64,000 bases of DNA, taken from positions 24,412,765 to 24,476,764 of the forward strand of contig NC_135369.1 in NCBI RefSeq assembly GCF_049243985.1, written 5' to 3'. The notes beneath the pieces were generated by a model. That model was not told where the DNA came from, ran no database searches, and was given only the letters and a program-made list of their open reading frames with translations. Shown one piece after another: positions 11,131 to 21,689 of this stretch (the first letter of the stretch is position 1; the number at the start of each line of letters is the position of its first letter). The stretch comes from Paroedura picta. Lineage: Eukaryota; Chordata; Lepidosauria; Squamata; Gekkonidae. A program made the translations under genes and the position numbers.

Positions 11131-12065
11131 GACAACAAGGTTGTTTTCTGAGCCACATATTGATTTCATATCCCCCCTTTCTGTTACCTAAAGCAAGCAA
11201 GAAGGAACATGGCTGACTGTTTTGCATCCCAGACTCAAGTCCTAGCACCTTCAGTGAAAAGAAGCCGGCAGAAACCTCTCTGGACACCCTGGGGAGCTGA
11301 TGTCAGTCAGCACCCAGACAACACCAGGGTAGCAGGACCAGAAGCCTGAGGGAATAAAGCAACGTTGTCCGTCATAAGGATGGCTACAAACTCATGTTGT
11401 TGCTTAGTTCTGCTTCCCGGTTCCCTGTGACTACTGGCAAAGTTGCTCCTTGGCATGGTGCTCAGCTGCTAGAACTGGACTCCCGTCAATTCCGTCCTCC
11501 CACAAATGAAGAAGAAACTGTGACCCTTTATTCTTACACAAATATATCCATCACAGTTACGAGCCATCCATCCATAATACCAGCAAATGCTGGAGGGGAC
11601 CAACCAGCCACAAGTTCACTATGATATTAGCCAAGGGTGCGAGGAACTGCATGTCTAACCTTCCCTGTACTGACCATAGGGCCTTCCTTGAAGCATCTTC
11701 CTCTCTGCCACTTTGCGTTTGGCTCCTCTGCCCCAGCACACATTGATGCATTTGAAACATTTACTAGCTGCCTGTCTCTACCTCACAGGAGCTCAGGGTG
11801 CCTTACAAATCCTACTTGCAGGATCCCCATGACCCCAAGGTTTACTTTACTTAATTCCCGGTGGATCATTTCTAGCACACCTAATTCATCCCCAATGTAC
11901 ATTTGCCCCCCCCCCTACTTCCTAACATGCAAATCCCACACCAACCCAGTATTCTGCAAATACACAACTATCTCAGACATTGCTCCTCACTGTACTGAGG
12001 TAAGAAGTTGGGCCTGTACAGTCAACTACAAAGCCCACAAAGATCCAAATCCCCCTTCCACAAAA
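11131..12065. other. No recognisable feature
   Basis: EHBP1L1 intron; no exon, tRNA or clear repeat seen. A C run lies near 11908-11916. Confidence 0.4.
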
Positions 12066-12345
12066 ACACAAGAGCCCTGCTGGATCACACCAGCAGTGTC
12101 ACAGTATTCCAGTCAGATGGCTCACAGGGCCAGTCACAGGGCATAGAGGCCAAAGTCTTCTCCTGAGGTTGCCTCATGGAACTTGTCTCCAGAGGTTTAC
12201 TACTTGCGAATATGAAGGTTTCCTTTACTCATCATGAGTAGTAGCCACTGATGGAACCTCTTCTCCATGAATCTAAATCCCATGCATGCCTATGGCCATC
12301 ACTGCCTCCACTGTCAGCAAATTTCATAATTTAATTACTCACTGC
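12066..12345 (+). repeat. Unclassified interspersed repeat
   Basis: Contains AGAGCCCTGCTGGATCACAC, AGGGCATAGAGGCCAAAG and AGTAGCCACTGATGGAACC, phrases that recur in a common amniote interspersed repeat. A related 5' piece is at 48925. I cannot assign its class. Confidence 0.6.
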
Positions 12346-13008
12346 GTAATTAATTACTCACTGAACCTACTGGCCATCAACTTCACTGCTAATTCTAGTG
12401 TTATGAGAGAGGAAAGAAAAACTCTGCTTTCTTCAAGTCATACATCTGTTCCACTTAACATTTCTGGTAAGGCCTTGGAGGAGGAATGTGTGTCATGGCT
12501 TAAGTGCCACTCAGTGATTAACGCCCACTCAGGGCGCCTGTCCCACCCAAGTGCCTCCTCCTCCAACCGGCTTGCCTGTCTGTCCAGCAGCCAGCCAATC
12601 ACCTTTCATCCCCCCACCCGTGACTACCCCCTCCTCCTTCCACTTCCCTCTGAGGCTTGGAGGCTGCAGATCGCTGCCGCATGAGAGCTGCCCCTGCCGG
12701 ACTAATGGCTGCCTGCAGCCTTTCCAGGTCCGGGGAGGAGGGGGAGGCCGTCCGCAGAGGTTTTTTTGCTCTCTTCTGTACATTTTATAGCTTTTGATCT
12801 TAGTCAGCTCAGTTAGGATATTTGTTGCTGTTGTTCCCTTATGCATCACCTTGCACTTAGGCACACTCTCAGTCATTTCATCTCTAATGAAGTACTTTCC
12901 ACGTTCAGGAGCAGGAAAACTTGCATACCAGGAACACAAGGCAATATCAGGAGAAAGTCTTGTACCCTGTCTTTCCCTTAGATGCTGGAGAAGATGACGT
13001 ACAGTCTA
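12346..13008. other. No gene; moderately GC-rich stretch
   Basis: 12500-12760 is C-rich with CAGCCAATCACC-like words that faintly resemble the start of the 6109-6548 block. No exon seen. Confidence 0.35.
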
Positions 13009-13020
13009 ATCCAAGAGTTA

Positions 13021-13287
13021 GTGGGTAGCCGTGCTGGTCTGAAGCAGCAGAAAAAAATTAGGCCACTGGCACCTTGAAGACCAACCAAGTTTTATGGGGC
13101 ACACTTCCTCAGATACAATGTCTGGAATAGAAGTAATCAGTCATACTTACAGGAGAAGTGCAAAATTAAATTCACACACAGCATAATGAAAACCGACATA
13201 GTATCTGAGGAAATGTGCCTGCACATAGAAGCTCATACCTTGAATAAAAGTTTGTTGGTCTTAAATAGTGACTCTAAATTTGTTCTG
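13021..13287. mobile_element. Retroposon-like repeat with a 12-bp target duplication
   Basis: A 267-bp insert flanked on both sides by ATCCAAGAGTTA (13009-13020 and 13288-13299). It carries CCACTGGCACCTTGAAGACC and TCAGATAC words shared with repeats at 9535, 26005 and 32631. A 12-bp duplication fits LINE-style insertion better than hAT. The class is uncertain. Confidence 0.75.
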
Positions 13288-13439
13288 ATCCAAGAGTTAT
13301 GTTGTTTCATCATTTCTAGCCACTATTTGGGGTGACTAAGAGTGGCCTACCTTATAGGGCGGGTGTACACATTTAAGCACTGACGTAGACAGTGTAAAAT
13401 ACTGCAGAAGTTTTTATCATTTAATTCTTTTTTGACCCA

Positions 13440-14180
13440 AGTCGCCCTTTAGGTTGCCTGCGCCCGATTCACCAGTCCTTGCGCCCCTCCTCCTGCGGCC
13501 CGGCGTCTTCGCCCCGCCCCTCGCTCCCCTGGTGAATTCACAAGCGCTCCAGTCCCCGCCCTCGACGGTGCACGCGCCGGATTCACCAGTCCTCGTGCTC
13601 GGCTTCCTGCAGCCAGGCTCCCTCGCCTCCCCGGGGCGTCCGCAAGCGCTCCCCGTCCCGGTTCCCCGGTTCCTGGCGCGCTCACCATTTCTTGGTGCAT
13701 TCCACCACGAGCTCCTGGAAACAGGCCACGAACTGGAACTTGGCCGCTCGCTTCCCGACGCGCTGGAGCCGCTTCCACACCGAGCTCATGATCCAGCCTT
13801 CCTCCTCCTCCTCCTCCGGTCCGCTCGGCGGCTGGTTCGCCTTCTTCACAGCCGGCCGCCTCCTCCCCGCCTGGCCCCCATCGCCGTCGCCCCAAGTCTC
13901 CGGCGGGACTCGCCCAGAAGCCGCCGCCCGGCGAGGCTGCGCTCGCGGAGAAGGAAGTTGATGGTGCAAGAAAGTTGCAGAATCCAACCCCGGGCGCGGG
14001 GGGAGACCGCAGTCCGCTAATGCTGAGGGCGGAACGGCTGTGGGTGTGAACCACCAGCGGGGAAGGCGGAGCGGGGGAGGGCGCAACAGCTGACAGCGGC
14101 TCTTCCCCCCCCCCCCGCCTGGCGAGTCAACACTGGAGGGCGGGAGCCGAGAATATGGGGCTGGATCTTTCTCTCTCGGC
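13440..14180 (-). promoter_or_regulatory. EHBP1L1 CpG-rich promoter and first exon region
   Basis: Base composition changes sharply to G+C with frequent CpG, and the block encloses coding exon 1. This is a typical vertebrate CpG-island promoter; transcription would run leftward. Long frames on both strands here are composition artefacts. A run of 12 C lies near 14106-14118. Confidence 0.8.
13686..13789 (-). CDS. EHBP1L1: EHBP1L1 coding exon 1 (start codon)
   Basis: Minus-strand ATG at 13789-13787 opens MSSVWKRLQRVGKRAAKF, then QFVACFQELVVECTKK, ending with two bases of a tryptophan codon before a GT donor (13685-13684). Human EHBP1L1 starts MTSVWKRLQRVGKRAAKF, which fixes the start; an open frame upstream is not conserved and is ignored. 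EHBP1L1 is a Rab8 effector that works with Bin1 and dynamin in polarised membrane transport; this exon is the start of its NT-C2 domain. It joins exon 2 across 13.3 kb. The paralogue EHBP1 is the main alternative, but the residues and the FAM89B-ZNRD2 neighbourhood favour EHBP1L1. Confidence 0.95.
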
Positions 14181-14865
14181 CCTCGGCTTGGCCACCTTTT
14201 CTTGTCGCTTTCTTTAGCTGGAGCCACAGTCTGGCGTGTCTCTGACCATGCACAGAGTGTTTCTTCCCTAAGCAAACTTTTAAATTAAAAGGACTTGTAA
14301 AAATCTGCAGATTGCTGTTCTCCTCTGAGGGAGCAGCAGCTTTAAGCAGTAAACCGTGTTAGGGAAGTAGTGCCTTTGTGCATGTGCAGAGCGCTTGATC
14401 TGGGCCAAAAGCCAGGTAGGGCGGTTGTTTGTACTCCCCACCCCCATGCGTTTGTTTTTAAAATTGCATCTTCTAGGAAGTGGAAAAAATAACAAAACAC
14501 TCTTCATTTTCTCTTGCTTGGCTGTACATTCTCTTTCTTGGGAGAGTGGCCAGGCGGCTGGGATCCTGGCCAGTTGGCACCCTGGCTCTGCTCCCAGACA
14601 GCCTTCAGCAATGTGTATAAACTCAGTAGTTAGGCCTGCAGTGCTGCTGAGTGCAGCTTTCCTTGAAAGATCGAGGCCAGCAGTATGCGAGGGAGTGAAC
14701 AAGGAAGACTGAACGTTTGCACAGGATATTTCCCTCCTCCCACGTAAGAGCAGGGGATAAATACTATATCACAATTTTATTCCTCTGAGGAAGCAGACAG
14801 AGTTATCCTTTCTATATTTGTCTTCAACAACAACCTTTTGAGGAAGAACAGCGACTGAGCCAAGC
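14181..14865. other. EHBP1L1 upstream flank, no further gene
   Basis: CpG content falls away from about 14200. No exon or repeat that I can name. Confidence 0.4.
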
Positions 14866-15050
14866 ATAGTATAGTGGTTAAAATGTCAGACCATAATCTG
14901 GGGGACTTACATTCGAATCTCCCCTCTGCCATGGAAGCTAGCTGGGTGAGCCTACCCTACCTCACAGGGTTATTATGATGATAAAAAGGAGGCGAGGAAA
15001 ATGATATAAGAGCCTGAGGGCAGGGTGATATATAAATTTAATAAATAAAA
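14866..15050 (+). mobile_element. tRNA-derived SINE, older type
   Basis: A-box region TAGTATAGTGGTTAAAATG, B-box-like ATTCGAATCTCCC, body CCTACCCTACCTCACAGGG, and an A+T tail AATAAATAAA. A duplicate tail-like segment lies at 15060-15105. Confidence 0.7.
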
Positions 15051-15114
15051 AGTTTGGGGTACCTATTGGATATAAAGGCAGGATATAAGTAAATTTAATA
15101 AATAAAGGTGAGTG

Positions 15115-16056
15115 AGAATCTAAATCCAGTTCCCCTCAGCTCTATATGGTATTGCTTTGATCTTATTCCAGAAGGCCTTAAAGGCCAGATAAGCACCCAC
15201 CCCCTTTATGTTGAGTGCCAGGGGCCTAAAGACCAACTGGGTGTCATATCTGAGCATGCTGTTCCATGCTAATATGACTTGTCTCCAGGTCTTCAATGTA
15301 TGCAGCTAGTCATAAGAACCTCTACCTTCCACAGGTTTTTGTTGAAAGAGGCTCATGGGAGGTTGGATTCTGTCCTTTCACTTCTGTTTAAACAAAGGCG
15401 GCCAGAGGGTAAAATTTGCTGCTCTGTTTTAAATTAGGTTGCCGACTATTCACCTTCAGCATCCTTTCAGCCCCTTGAAACCCCTCCCTACCGATCTCAG
15501 GCTTTCTTGTCCTCATGAGCCCAGCGTGAGGTCTACAATCCTTCCTGTTCATTCTGCCCTCGCCCACCTTGTGTGCAGCTTCCCCTCTTCCCCTCTTGCA
15601 TGCTTGACTTCCAGCTCAGAGGATATAAATAAGCACCCCGTAAACTGATCCCAAACAGGTTCCAGCGTCATCCCGGGTGGACATGTCCATCATGGGAATA
15701 CATCGCCCCAAATTTAGCGACCAAGTGACTGGATCTTCCCTAGAGATTCCTGAAAGCCAGATGGGAGGGTCCAAGATTTGTATCTGTTATGCGCAAAACA
15801 ATATTATATTTCTCCAAAATATATGAACAAGAAGTTAACCATCTCTTCTTCCCTTTGATTGTGGGAATGCAAAATTTGGGTATCTTTGCCTGCCTATGAG
15901 GGCTTGGAAGGGCTTCTAAGCCGAACCCCTAAAATTTGGTCATATTGGATGCTATATTTGCATAAATTCCAGAGAAGTAACTGTTTCCCCTAGCATTTGG
16001 TTGCAATTCCTTTCCCTTGAGCTTCAGCAAAGTTAGATCATTGCCTTTTGACTGGT
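15115..16056. other. No recognisable feature
   Basis: Intergenic DNA upstream of EHBP1L1; no coding or RNA signal seen. Confidence 0.4.
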
Positions 16057-16072
16057 CTTTAACAAATACCTA

Positions 16073-16337
16073 GAGCCTCTTGTGGTGCAGAGTGTTAAGG
16101 CAGCCGTCTGAAAGCTTTGCCCATGAGGCTGGGAGTTCAATCCCAGCAGCCGGCTCAAGGTTGATTCAGCCTTCCATCCTTCCGAAGTCGGTAAAATGAG
16201 TACCCAGCTTGCTGGGGGGTAAACGGTAATGACTGGGGAAGGCACTGGCAAACCACCCCGTATTGAGTCTGCCATGAAAACGCTGGAGGGCGTCACCCCA
16301 AGGGTCAGACATGACTCAGTGCTTGCACAGGGGATAC
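16073..16337 (+). mobile_element. Third tRNA-derived SINE family with a 16-bp target duplication
   Basis: Head CTCTTGTGGTGCAGAGTG (A box) and GGGAGTTCAATCCCAG (B box); body AAGTCGGTAAAATGAGTACC and GGCAAACCACCCCGTATTG; tail GGGATAC. It is flanked by the perfect repeat CTTTAACAAATACCTA at 16057-16072 and 16338-16353. A 16-bp exact duplication marks a clean and fairly recent LINE-driven insertion. Confidence 0.9.
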
Positions 16338-16384
16338 CTTTAACAAATACCTAAATATTGGACGTCCTCATACTTACATTCCAT

Positions 16385-16545
16385 TTAAGGAATTCAGGAT
16401 TTTCCTTGCTGTTTTTAACAACAATCCTGTGAGGTAGGGTGGTTGAAGACACATTCACCTCATAGGGAGCTTCATGGCTGAGGAGAGGTTTGAACCCAGG
16501 ACTCCTTAGTCCACAGCCAGTAGTCTTTTTTACTGCACCACATAC
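16385..16545 (-). mobile_element. tRNA-derived SINE fragment, reversed
   Basis: Reversed body (CAACAATCCTGTGAGGTAGG) followed by reversed B box (GGTTTGAACCCAGGACTCC). Confidence 0.6.
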
Positions 16546-16774
16546 TGAAGTGATTTTACTGTACTATGTAGAACCGAAATAACTGATAATTTGTGTCTAT
16601 TTTTGGGGGTGCTGTGAGTCCTTGGGGTGTTGTGAGCCTTTGGGGTGGGGGCTTGAAATGTATATAATTTCAGTGTGCATTAGAAATTGCTAATAACCCC
16701 TTCAAATCTATTCCTTTCAGAATAAAGGAACGCACACATTTGGTCACAGTTTCTTGTTGCTCTGATCATATTTT

Positions 16775-17165
16775 GGTTGGGCTACAGCAATACATCCTAT
16801 GTGGGTCTGCATTTGAAGACTGTTCAGAATTTAGCAGTTAGCCTACAATCAGGTACTAGTTCTTGTCCTCATTTTAAGAGCTCTCTGTTTGATTTCAGGG
16901 CACAATTCAAAATGGCGGTAGTTCCCCACAAAGCTCTTCGTGGTCTGGGGTCAGACTACTTGAAGGAACATCACTTTGTGCTTGAGCCTGTTCACTGAAG
17001 GTGGTCATCATCAGAAGTTCTGCTGCCAGAGACTAGGTAGCTGAGCACCAGAGACAGAGCTTCCTCGGTGGTGGCACCCAAACTTTGGACATCCCTCCCT
17101 ACAGAAGTTTTAAGTTTACAAGCTTTTAGCTCTCAGGTTAAAATACTTTAATCCCTCAAGCCTTT
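16775..17165 (+). mobile_element. L2-like LINE fragment, 3' end of ORF2
   Basis: Reads through KTVQNLAVSLQSG, then VVPHKALRGLGSDYL, matching the C-terminal RT block of L2-like LINEs, then the 3' UTR. Highly decayed. Confidence 0.65.
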
Positions 17166-17224
17166 TAGAATCCTGTCCCTTTGTGAAGTCTTATTGGTTG
17201 TCATGGTGTATTAAAACAGTGAGC

Positions 17225-17262
17225 CCTCCCTCTCTCCCTCTCCCTCTCTCTCTCTCTCTCTC
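17225..17262. repeat. (CT)n-rich microsatellite
   Basis: CCCTCTCTCC units followed by a pure CT run. Confidence 0.85.
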
Positions 17263-17361
17263 AATGCAAATGCTTCCATCACTTGGCTCTGAACTTCCTA
17301 ATAAATTTTTTAATTTTGTGATTGGTCCCCTCATGACAGCCATTTGGTTGTTCCCGCTGCC

Positions 17362-17510
17362 TAGGAATGCCAGCTCCCAGGTGGAAATTCCCCTGGAATT
17401 ATAGCTCATCTTCTGACTAAATAGATCAGTTTATGTAGAAAAAGGAAGGTGGACTCTCTAGCCGTGAACCCCACTGAGATCCCTGTCCTCCCCAGACTCC
17501 ACTTCCGGAA
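17362..17510 (+). mobile_element. hAT-type MITE, family B, partial
   Basis: Starts TAGGAATGCCAGCTCCCAGG and shares GGAAGGTGGACTC and CTGTCCTCCCCAGACTCC with other family B copies. Its right end is lost where a reversed Sauria SINE begins at 17511. Confidence 0.7.
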
Positions 17511-17731
17511 GAAGGGTTGTTTTTTATACCCCACTTCTCTCTTCCAGACGGAGTCTCAAAGTGGCTTCCAATAGCCTTCCCTTCCTCTCCCCACAGCAGA
17601 CACTCTGTGAGGTAGGTGGGGCTGAGAGACCCCTGATATAGGTCACCCAGCTGGCTGCAGGTGGAGGAGGAGTGGGGAATCAAACCCGGCTCACCAGATT
17701 AGAAGTCACTGCTCTTAACCTTTACATTGGC
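17511..17731 (-). mobile_element. Sauria-type SINE, reversed
   Basis: Reversed body CCTTCCCTTCCTCTCCCCAC and AGCAGACACTCTGTGAGGTA, reversed B box AATCAAACCCGG, then the reversed A-box region. Confidence 0.8.
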
Positions 17732-18429
17732 CCTGTCTTACCCCTGTCTGTTCAACAAGGTTAGGGACCTCCATTTTCGGAAGCTTCCCTGGTTTGTATG
17801 AAGTCTTTTTAAAGAGGTTTAAAAACCTTCCCAATCATAATCTGATGCTATTGCTTTGTTCCCAGTTTTTATTCTGCTTTTGCTGCTGCTCTTACTTGTT
17901 GTCATTCTTAATATTACCTGTTTTCCAAACTGGTATGTGTATGAAGGTTGAACTAATTTTTTAAAAAAATTCAAAATATATAAGATACAAAAACCTAGCC
18001 CGATGGTATGGGGTGCAACCTTTTCTCCTTGAAATGCCATGTAAACCTTGCATTGATTGCCTTGTCCTAATGCCTACAGCCCTGACCCAGGTGTCTTCTG
18101 TTTGGTTTCTTTTCTTTCACACCCAGAGCACACATGGCACACAGGATCGGTTTATCTATGTAGCACATGTTGTGGGCCCCATGCTTCTAGGGGGCCCACA
18201 TGGTGTCTCCCCCTCCATGGATCAGGGAGGTAGCCTCTCCCCTGTCCCCTTTTCCCTCTTTGAGGACATTCAGAGTGATAGCCCTTTCCAGTGGGGGGGC
18301 TCCTACGCCCCTAGTCTGGCTGCTCCCACCACAATTGTACTTTGCTAGAGTCTCATAGATCCTTAAACTGACTCTGGTGCTACAGCCCTGCTAATTCTCA
18401 AGCCAATCCTGGGGGCACACTATCCCCCT
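17732..18429. other. No recognisable feature
   Basis: Intergenic DNA with no clear gene or repeat boundary; 18340-18395 has a faint match to the 13021 repeat family. Confidence 0.35.
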
Positions 18430-18497
18430 CTGTGGCCTGGGGATCAATTGTAATCCCAGGAGAGCTCCAGCCACTACCTGGAGGTTGGCAACCCTAC
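18430..18497 (+). mobile_element. hAT-type MITE, family B, terminal fragment (opposite orientation)
   Basis: TGTAATCCCAGGAGAGCTCC followed by GGAGGTTGGCAACCCTA, the conserved end of family B. Confidence 0.7.
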
Positions 18498-18639
18498 AGG
18501 ATGATCACGTGCACACTAGCCTGCTCTGAGAAACACGTTGGACACCCTCCCAGAGGTGCGTGGAAACAGTAGATGCCATTCTGTCCAGCTAATGCAGAGT
18601 TAAAAGCTGCTGGCGGTTGAGAACCAGTCTGAAAACCAA

Positions 18640-19260
18640 GGTCATGCATATACAAGCGCTTTGAAGGGAGCTCCTGTTGGGGAACAGCCCTCTCCTGTGC
18701 CCCACCCAGGGTAAACAGGGCCTGCCTGTGACTCAGCCTGGCGAGAGCCAGCCGCTCGCACTGACTCAGCAGAAGAGCGTGGCTGCCCCTGGGGCGTCAC
18801 ATTCAGGTGGCTTTTGCCCAAGCGCCGAAGGGGAGAATGGAGTCGCTGTGTTTTCTGCTGAAGACAGGCAAGAACGCAACAAAGGTTTTCAGCCAAGGAA
18901 GGTGCAACTGGGTGAAGTCACCGGAGCAGCTTCCTAAGAGCAAAAAACAGCTTGAACTGCCAAAGGGAGGGTGTGGAGTTGCCTGCCTGCCTGGCTGGTC
19001 TACAAGAAAAGGCTGTGCAGCGAAAGTCCAGGCATGGACGGTTGCTCTGGGCTCAGGTTTCACTTCTGCCAAGGACTCATGGCAGCGATCCTCAATGTAG
19101 TGCCCACTACATTGGGATTCATGACATTATTTCCTCCCTTCAAACCAAGAGCCGGTCCTGGTTTTCTTTTCCTTCATTGTGATAGAAAGCACTTCAAAAT
19201 AGCAGGAAACGTGTCATGTTTGCGTCTGCAGAGAGCATTCAGAAACAGGTACTACCATCC
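18640..19260. promoter_or_regulatory. Candidate enhancer with two NF-E2/MARE-like sites
   Basis: A block without recognisable repeats, of higher G+C than its flanks, about 5 kb upstream of EHBP1L1 exon 1. It carries TGACTCAGC at 18729-18737 and TGACTCAGCA at 18762-18771, 33 bp start to start (about three helical turns). TGACTCAGCA is the NF-E2/Maf-Bach core. The sites are seen; enhancer function is inference. Confidence 0.35.
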
Positions 19261-19509
19261 TAGGATGTAGCTTGGCTGGCAGCCTCCCAGCATTCTGTGA
19301 CTGGTGCCAGTCCTTGGCAGCCATTCTGTGGTGGTGCCAACCCCCTGAGGCAACTAGCCCTTCTCCTGAAATTGCACAACTAGCCCTTCTGCAATTGCAT
19401 TTCAGCCTATTAGAGCTAGTAAAAACTGTTGAAGGGCAGTACCGGCTGCCAACATAATAAAGGTGGTATCTGTAGACCAGAAACAGAGAATGATTGGTTA
19501 CAGTAAATA

Positions 19510-19638
19510 CAGGGGTAGTCTAAACTGTGGCCCTCCAGATGTCCATGGACTGCAATTCCCATGACTGCATTTGCTGGCAGGGGCCCATGGGAATTGTAGT
19601 ACATGGACATCTGGAGGGCCACAGTTTGACTAGCCCTG
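19510..19638. mobile_element. hAT-type MITE, family A
   Basis: CAGGGGTAGTCTAAACTGTG to TTTGACTAGCCCTG, with the family's internal palindrome (GGGAATTGTAGTACATGGAC). The target duplication is not recognisable. Confidence 0.85.
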
Positions 19639-20203
19639 GCTTAGAGGAAGAATAAAGGGGCCGCAGACTCTTACAGCCTTGAGGCAGATCAGAGAGAGTC
19701 AGGATTTATATCAGTAGATTCAAGGAGTAATCACCGGCAAGTCGGACCAGGTGCAAGGACGGTCTGGAAAACAGTGGGAACAGCTTAGTCAAGGACAGAC
19801 GGGAAAGCATAATTCAAAGATGTGGTTTCTGGGTTAGTAGTAGCCGACAGATAGCTGTATGTATTTGGAACTTTGCAATCATTGTTTTATTTCAGGGCTG
19901 TGATTGTGATTAAAAGTAGCAAAAATGCGTTAAAGCATAAGATCAGGGGATTTACTGGAGAATATCCGTGTCCAGACAATCTTGTAGGATGCTAGAAGTC
20001 TGTGTAATAAGTTAAAAGAGTGTGAGCTTGGTTAAGTGGGACAGCTCAGCATTGTGAGAGATGATTTTGTTATGAAGTAATATCTTAAAAGAATATAAAC
20101 GTGAGAGCTCTGAATTAGATGGGAGCATTTTTGTTAGCAGAGTGCCTTGCGTTGCACACCTCCTGCAAGGGGCAAGTGATACACTGGACTCTGACAAAAG
20201 CTA
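19639..20203. other. No recognisable feature
   Basis: Intergenic; no coding or RNA signal seen. Confidence 0.4.
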
Positions 20204-20233
20204 GATTTATTTATTTATTTATTTATTTATTTT
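20204..20233. repeat. (ATTT)n microsatellite
   Basis: About seven TTTA units. Confidence 0.9.
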
Positions 20234-20271
20234 GGATTTCTTACCTGCAGCTCACAGAGTTGACTCACGGT

Positions 20272-20556
20272 GGGGTAAAGGTAAAGGTATCCCCTGTGCA
20301 AGCACCGGGTCATGTCTGACCCTTGGGGTGACGCCCTCTAGCGTTTTCATGGCAGACTCAATACGGGGTGGTTTGCCAGTGCCTTCCCCAGTCATTACCG
20401 TTTACCCCCCAGCAAGCTGGGTACTCATTTTACCGACCTCAGAAGGATGGAAGGCTGAGTCAACCTTGAGCCGGCTGCTGGGATTGAACTCCCAGCCTCA
20501 TGGGCAGAGCTTCAGACTGCATGTCCGCTGCCTTACCACTCTGCGCCACAAGAGGC
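20272..20556 (-). mobile_element. Third tRNA-derived SINE family, reversed
   Basis: Reverse complement of the 16073 element: tail GGTAAAGGTAAAGGTATCCC at the left, reversed B box GGGATTGAACTCCCAG, and the head (CGCCACAAGAGG) at the right. Confidence 0.88.
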
Positions 20557-21017
20557 TTTCACAATGGGTTACGATCAAGAATAAAAAAGCCCAATACATA
20601 AAAACATTAAAAACCAAATAACAACCTGCTCCAGCAAAGAGAAAATAAAGATCCCTCCTCTACCTCCCATGTCCCCCCCATCCATCAGTGCCTCAGGGCC
20701 CAAATCCTAGGGGTGCCAATCGTTCTTAGTTGTGGAGGGGTCCCCTTGCTCTCCTGTGCCCTGGCCTCAACCAAAGACCTGGAGGGAAAACATTCACAAA
20801 TGGCATTTTAATGTTGACGTTGGACATATACGTGAGTTAATAAAAGGGAAGCAAAGTATTGTGCTGTACCTGAGATGAGCCTTGCAATTGTCCAGGTTCA
20901 CTTTCCACTGGCAGATTGCTGCTCAGAAGCTTAACAGGCATTTAGCTCTGCCAGCCATTATCCTAAACAGGGTTATGCAGGTGTGCAAAGTGTTGTCAAG
21001 GCACAGTGGACTTAATG
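20557..21017. other. No gene; possible LINE scraps
   Basis: 20580-20640 is A-rich like a reversed LINE 3' end, and 20735-20790 has CTGGCCTCAACCAAAGACC, a phrase of the L2-like 3' region. Confidence 0.4.
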
Positions 21018-21130
21018 CAGGGGTAGTCAAACTGCGGCCCTCCAGAGGTCCATGGACTACAATTGCCATGAGCCCCTGCCAGCAAACGTAGTCCATGGAC
21101 ATCTGGAGGGCCGCAGTTTGACTACCCCTG
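21018..21130. mobile_element. hAT-type MITE, family A
   Basis: CAGGGGTAGTCAAACTGCGG to CGCAGTTTGACTACCCCTG. Flanks ACTTAATG and ACTTAGAG agree at 6 of 8 bases, a decayed 8-bp duplication. Confidence 0.88.
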
Positions 21131-21249
21131 ACTTAGAGTGACCCTGTCTGTTTTTTTGAGGGAAGGGATGGTTTGCCATTGCCTTCCTCTGCATATTGAC
21201 TCTTGACTTCATTGATAGTTTCATGTCCAAGTACTGATCAGGGCCAAGC
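21131..21249 (-). mobile_element. 5S rRNA-derived SINE fragment, reversed
   Basis: GGTTTGCCATTGCCTTCCTC followed by TCCAAGTACTGATCAGGGCC, the reverse complement of the SINE body and of 5S rRNA positions around AGTACTTGGA. It is interrupted on the right by a family A MITE. Confidence 0.65.
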
Positions 21250-21256
21250 CTTTATA

Positions 21257-21370
21257 CGGTGGGGGTTCTCCAGATGTCCATGGACTACAATTCCCATGAG
21301 CCCCTGACAGCAGGGGCTCATGGGAATTGTAGTCCATGGACATCTGGAGCGCCATAGTTTGGCACCCCTG
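21257..21370. mobile_element. hAT-type MITE, family A
   Basis: Internal palindrome ATGTCCATGGACTACAATTC is present; the right end is CACCCCTG. Flanks CTTTATAC and CTTTATAG match at 7 of 8 bases. Confidence 0.82.
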
Positions 21371-21499
21371 CTTTATAGCTTCCAAGGCACCATCTATGTC
21401 TTTGAAGTCATTAGAAAGGGTGTAACTCCTACATAGGATAGCTCTGCTAGACTTGTTATGCGCAAATGAATGTCTTGATTATTCTGACCTGAATGTCTT

Positions 21500-21600
21500 G
21501 ATTATTCTGAGCTGGATAACCCAGGCTAACCTTGTGTCATCATATCTTGGAAGCTAAGAAGGGTCAGCCCTGGCAAATATTTATTTATTTGTTTGATTTG
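21500..21600 (+). mobile_element. 5S rRNA-derived SINE head
   Basis: TCTTGGAAGCTAAGAAGGGT and CAGCCCTGGCAAATA follow the 5S rRNA sequence CTCGGAAGCTAAGCAGGGTC. It is truncated into a LINE-tail-like ATTTATTT run. Confidence 0.65.
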
Positions 21601-21689
21601 TTCATCGTATGACTCGTGTGGAATACAGCCAAGAGATCCTAGGATTGCTTGGAAAATATGTTTGCAAAATATGTTTGGAGCTGGTTTGC

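Larger units (their letters stand above)
421..13685 (-). other. EHBP1L1 intron 1 (13.3 kb, repeat-rich)
   Basis: Bounded by the GT donor at 13685-13684 and the AG acceptor at 422-421. It is filled with CR1, L2-like, SINE and short hAT elements listed separately. I see no further host exon in it. Confidence 0.9.

Noticed and set aside
13449-14275. Long frames of about 200 codons on both strands near 13.5-14.2 kb
   Set aside because: Composition artefacts of the EHBP1L1 CpG island. Only the short segment 13686-13789 matches a protein.
16033-16296. An 87-codon frame repeated almost identically at 20232-20621
   Set aside because: Both are the antisense of the third tRNA-SINE family.
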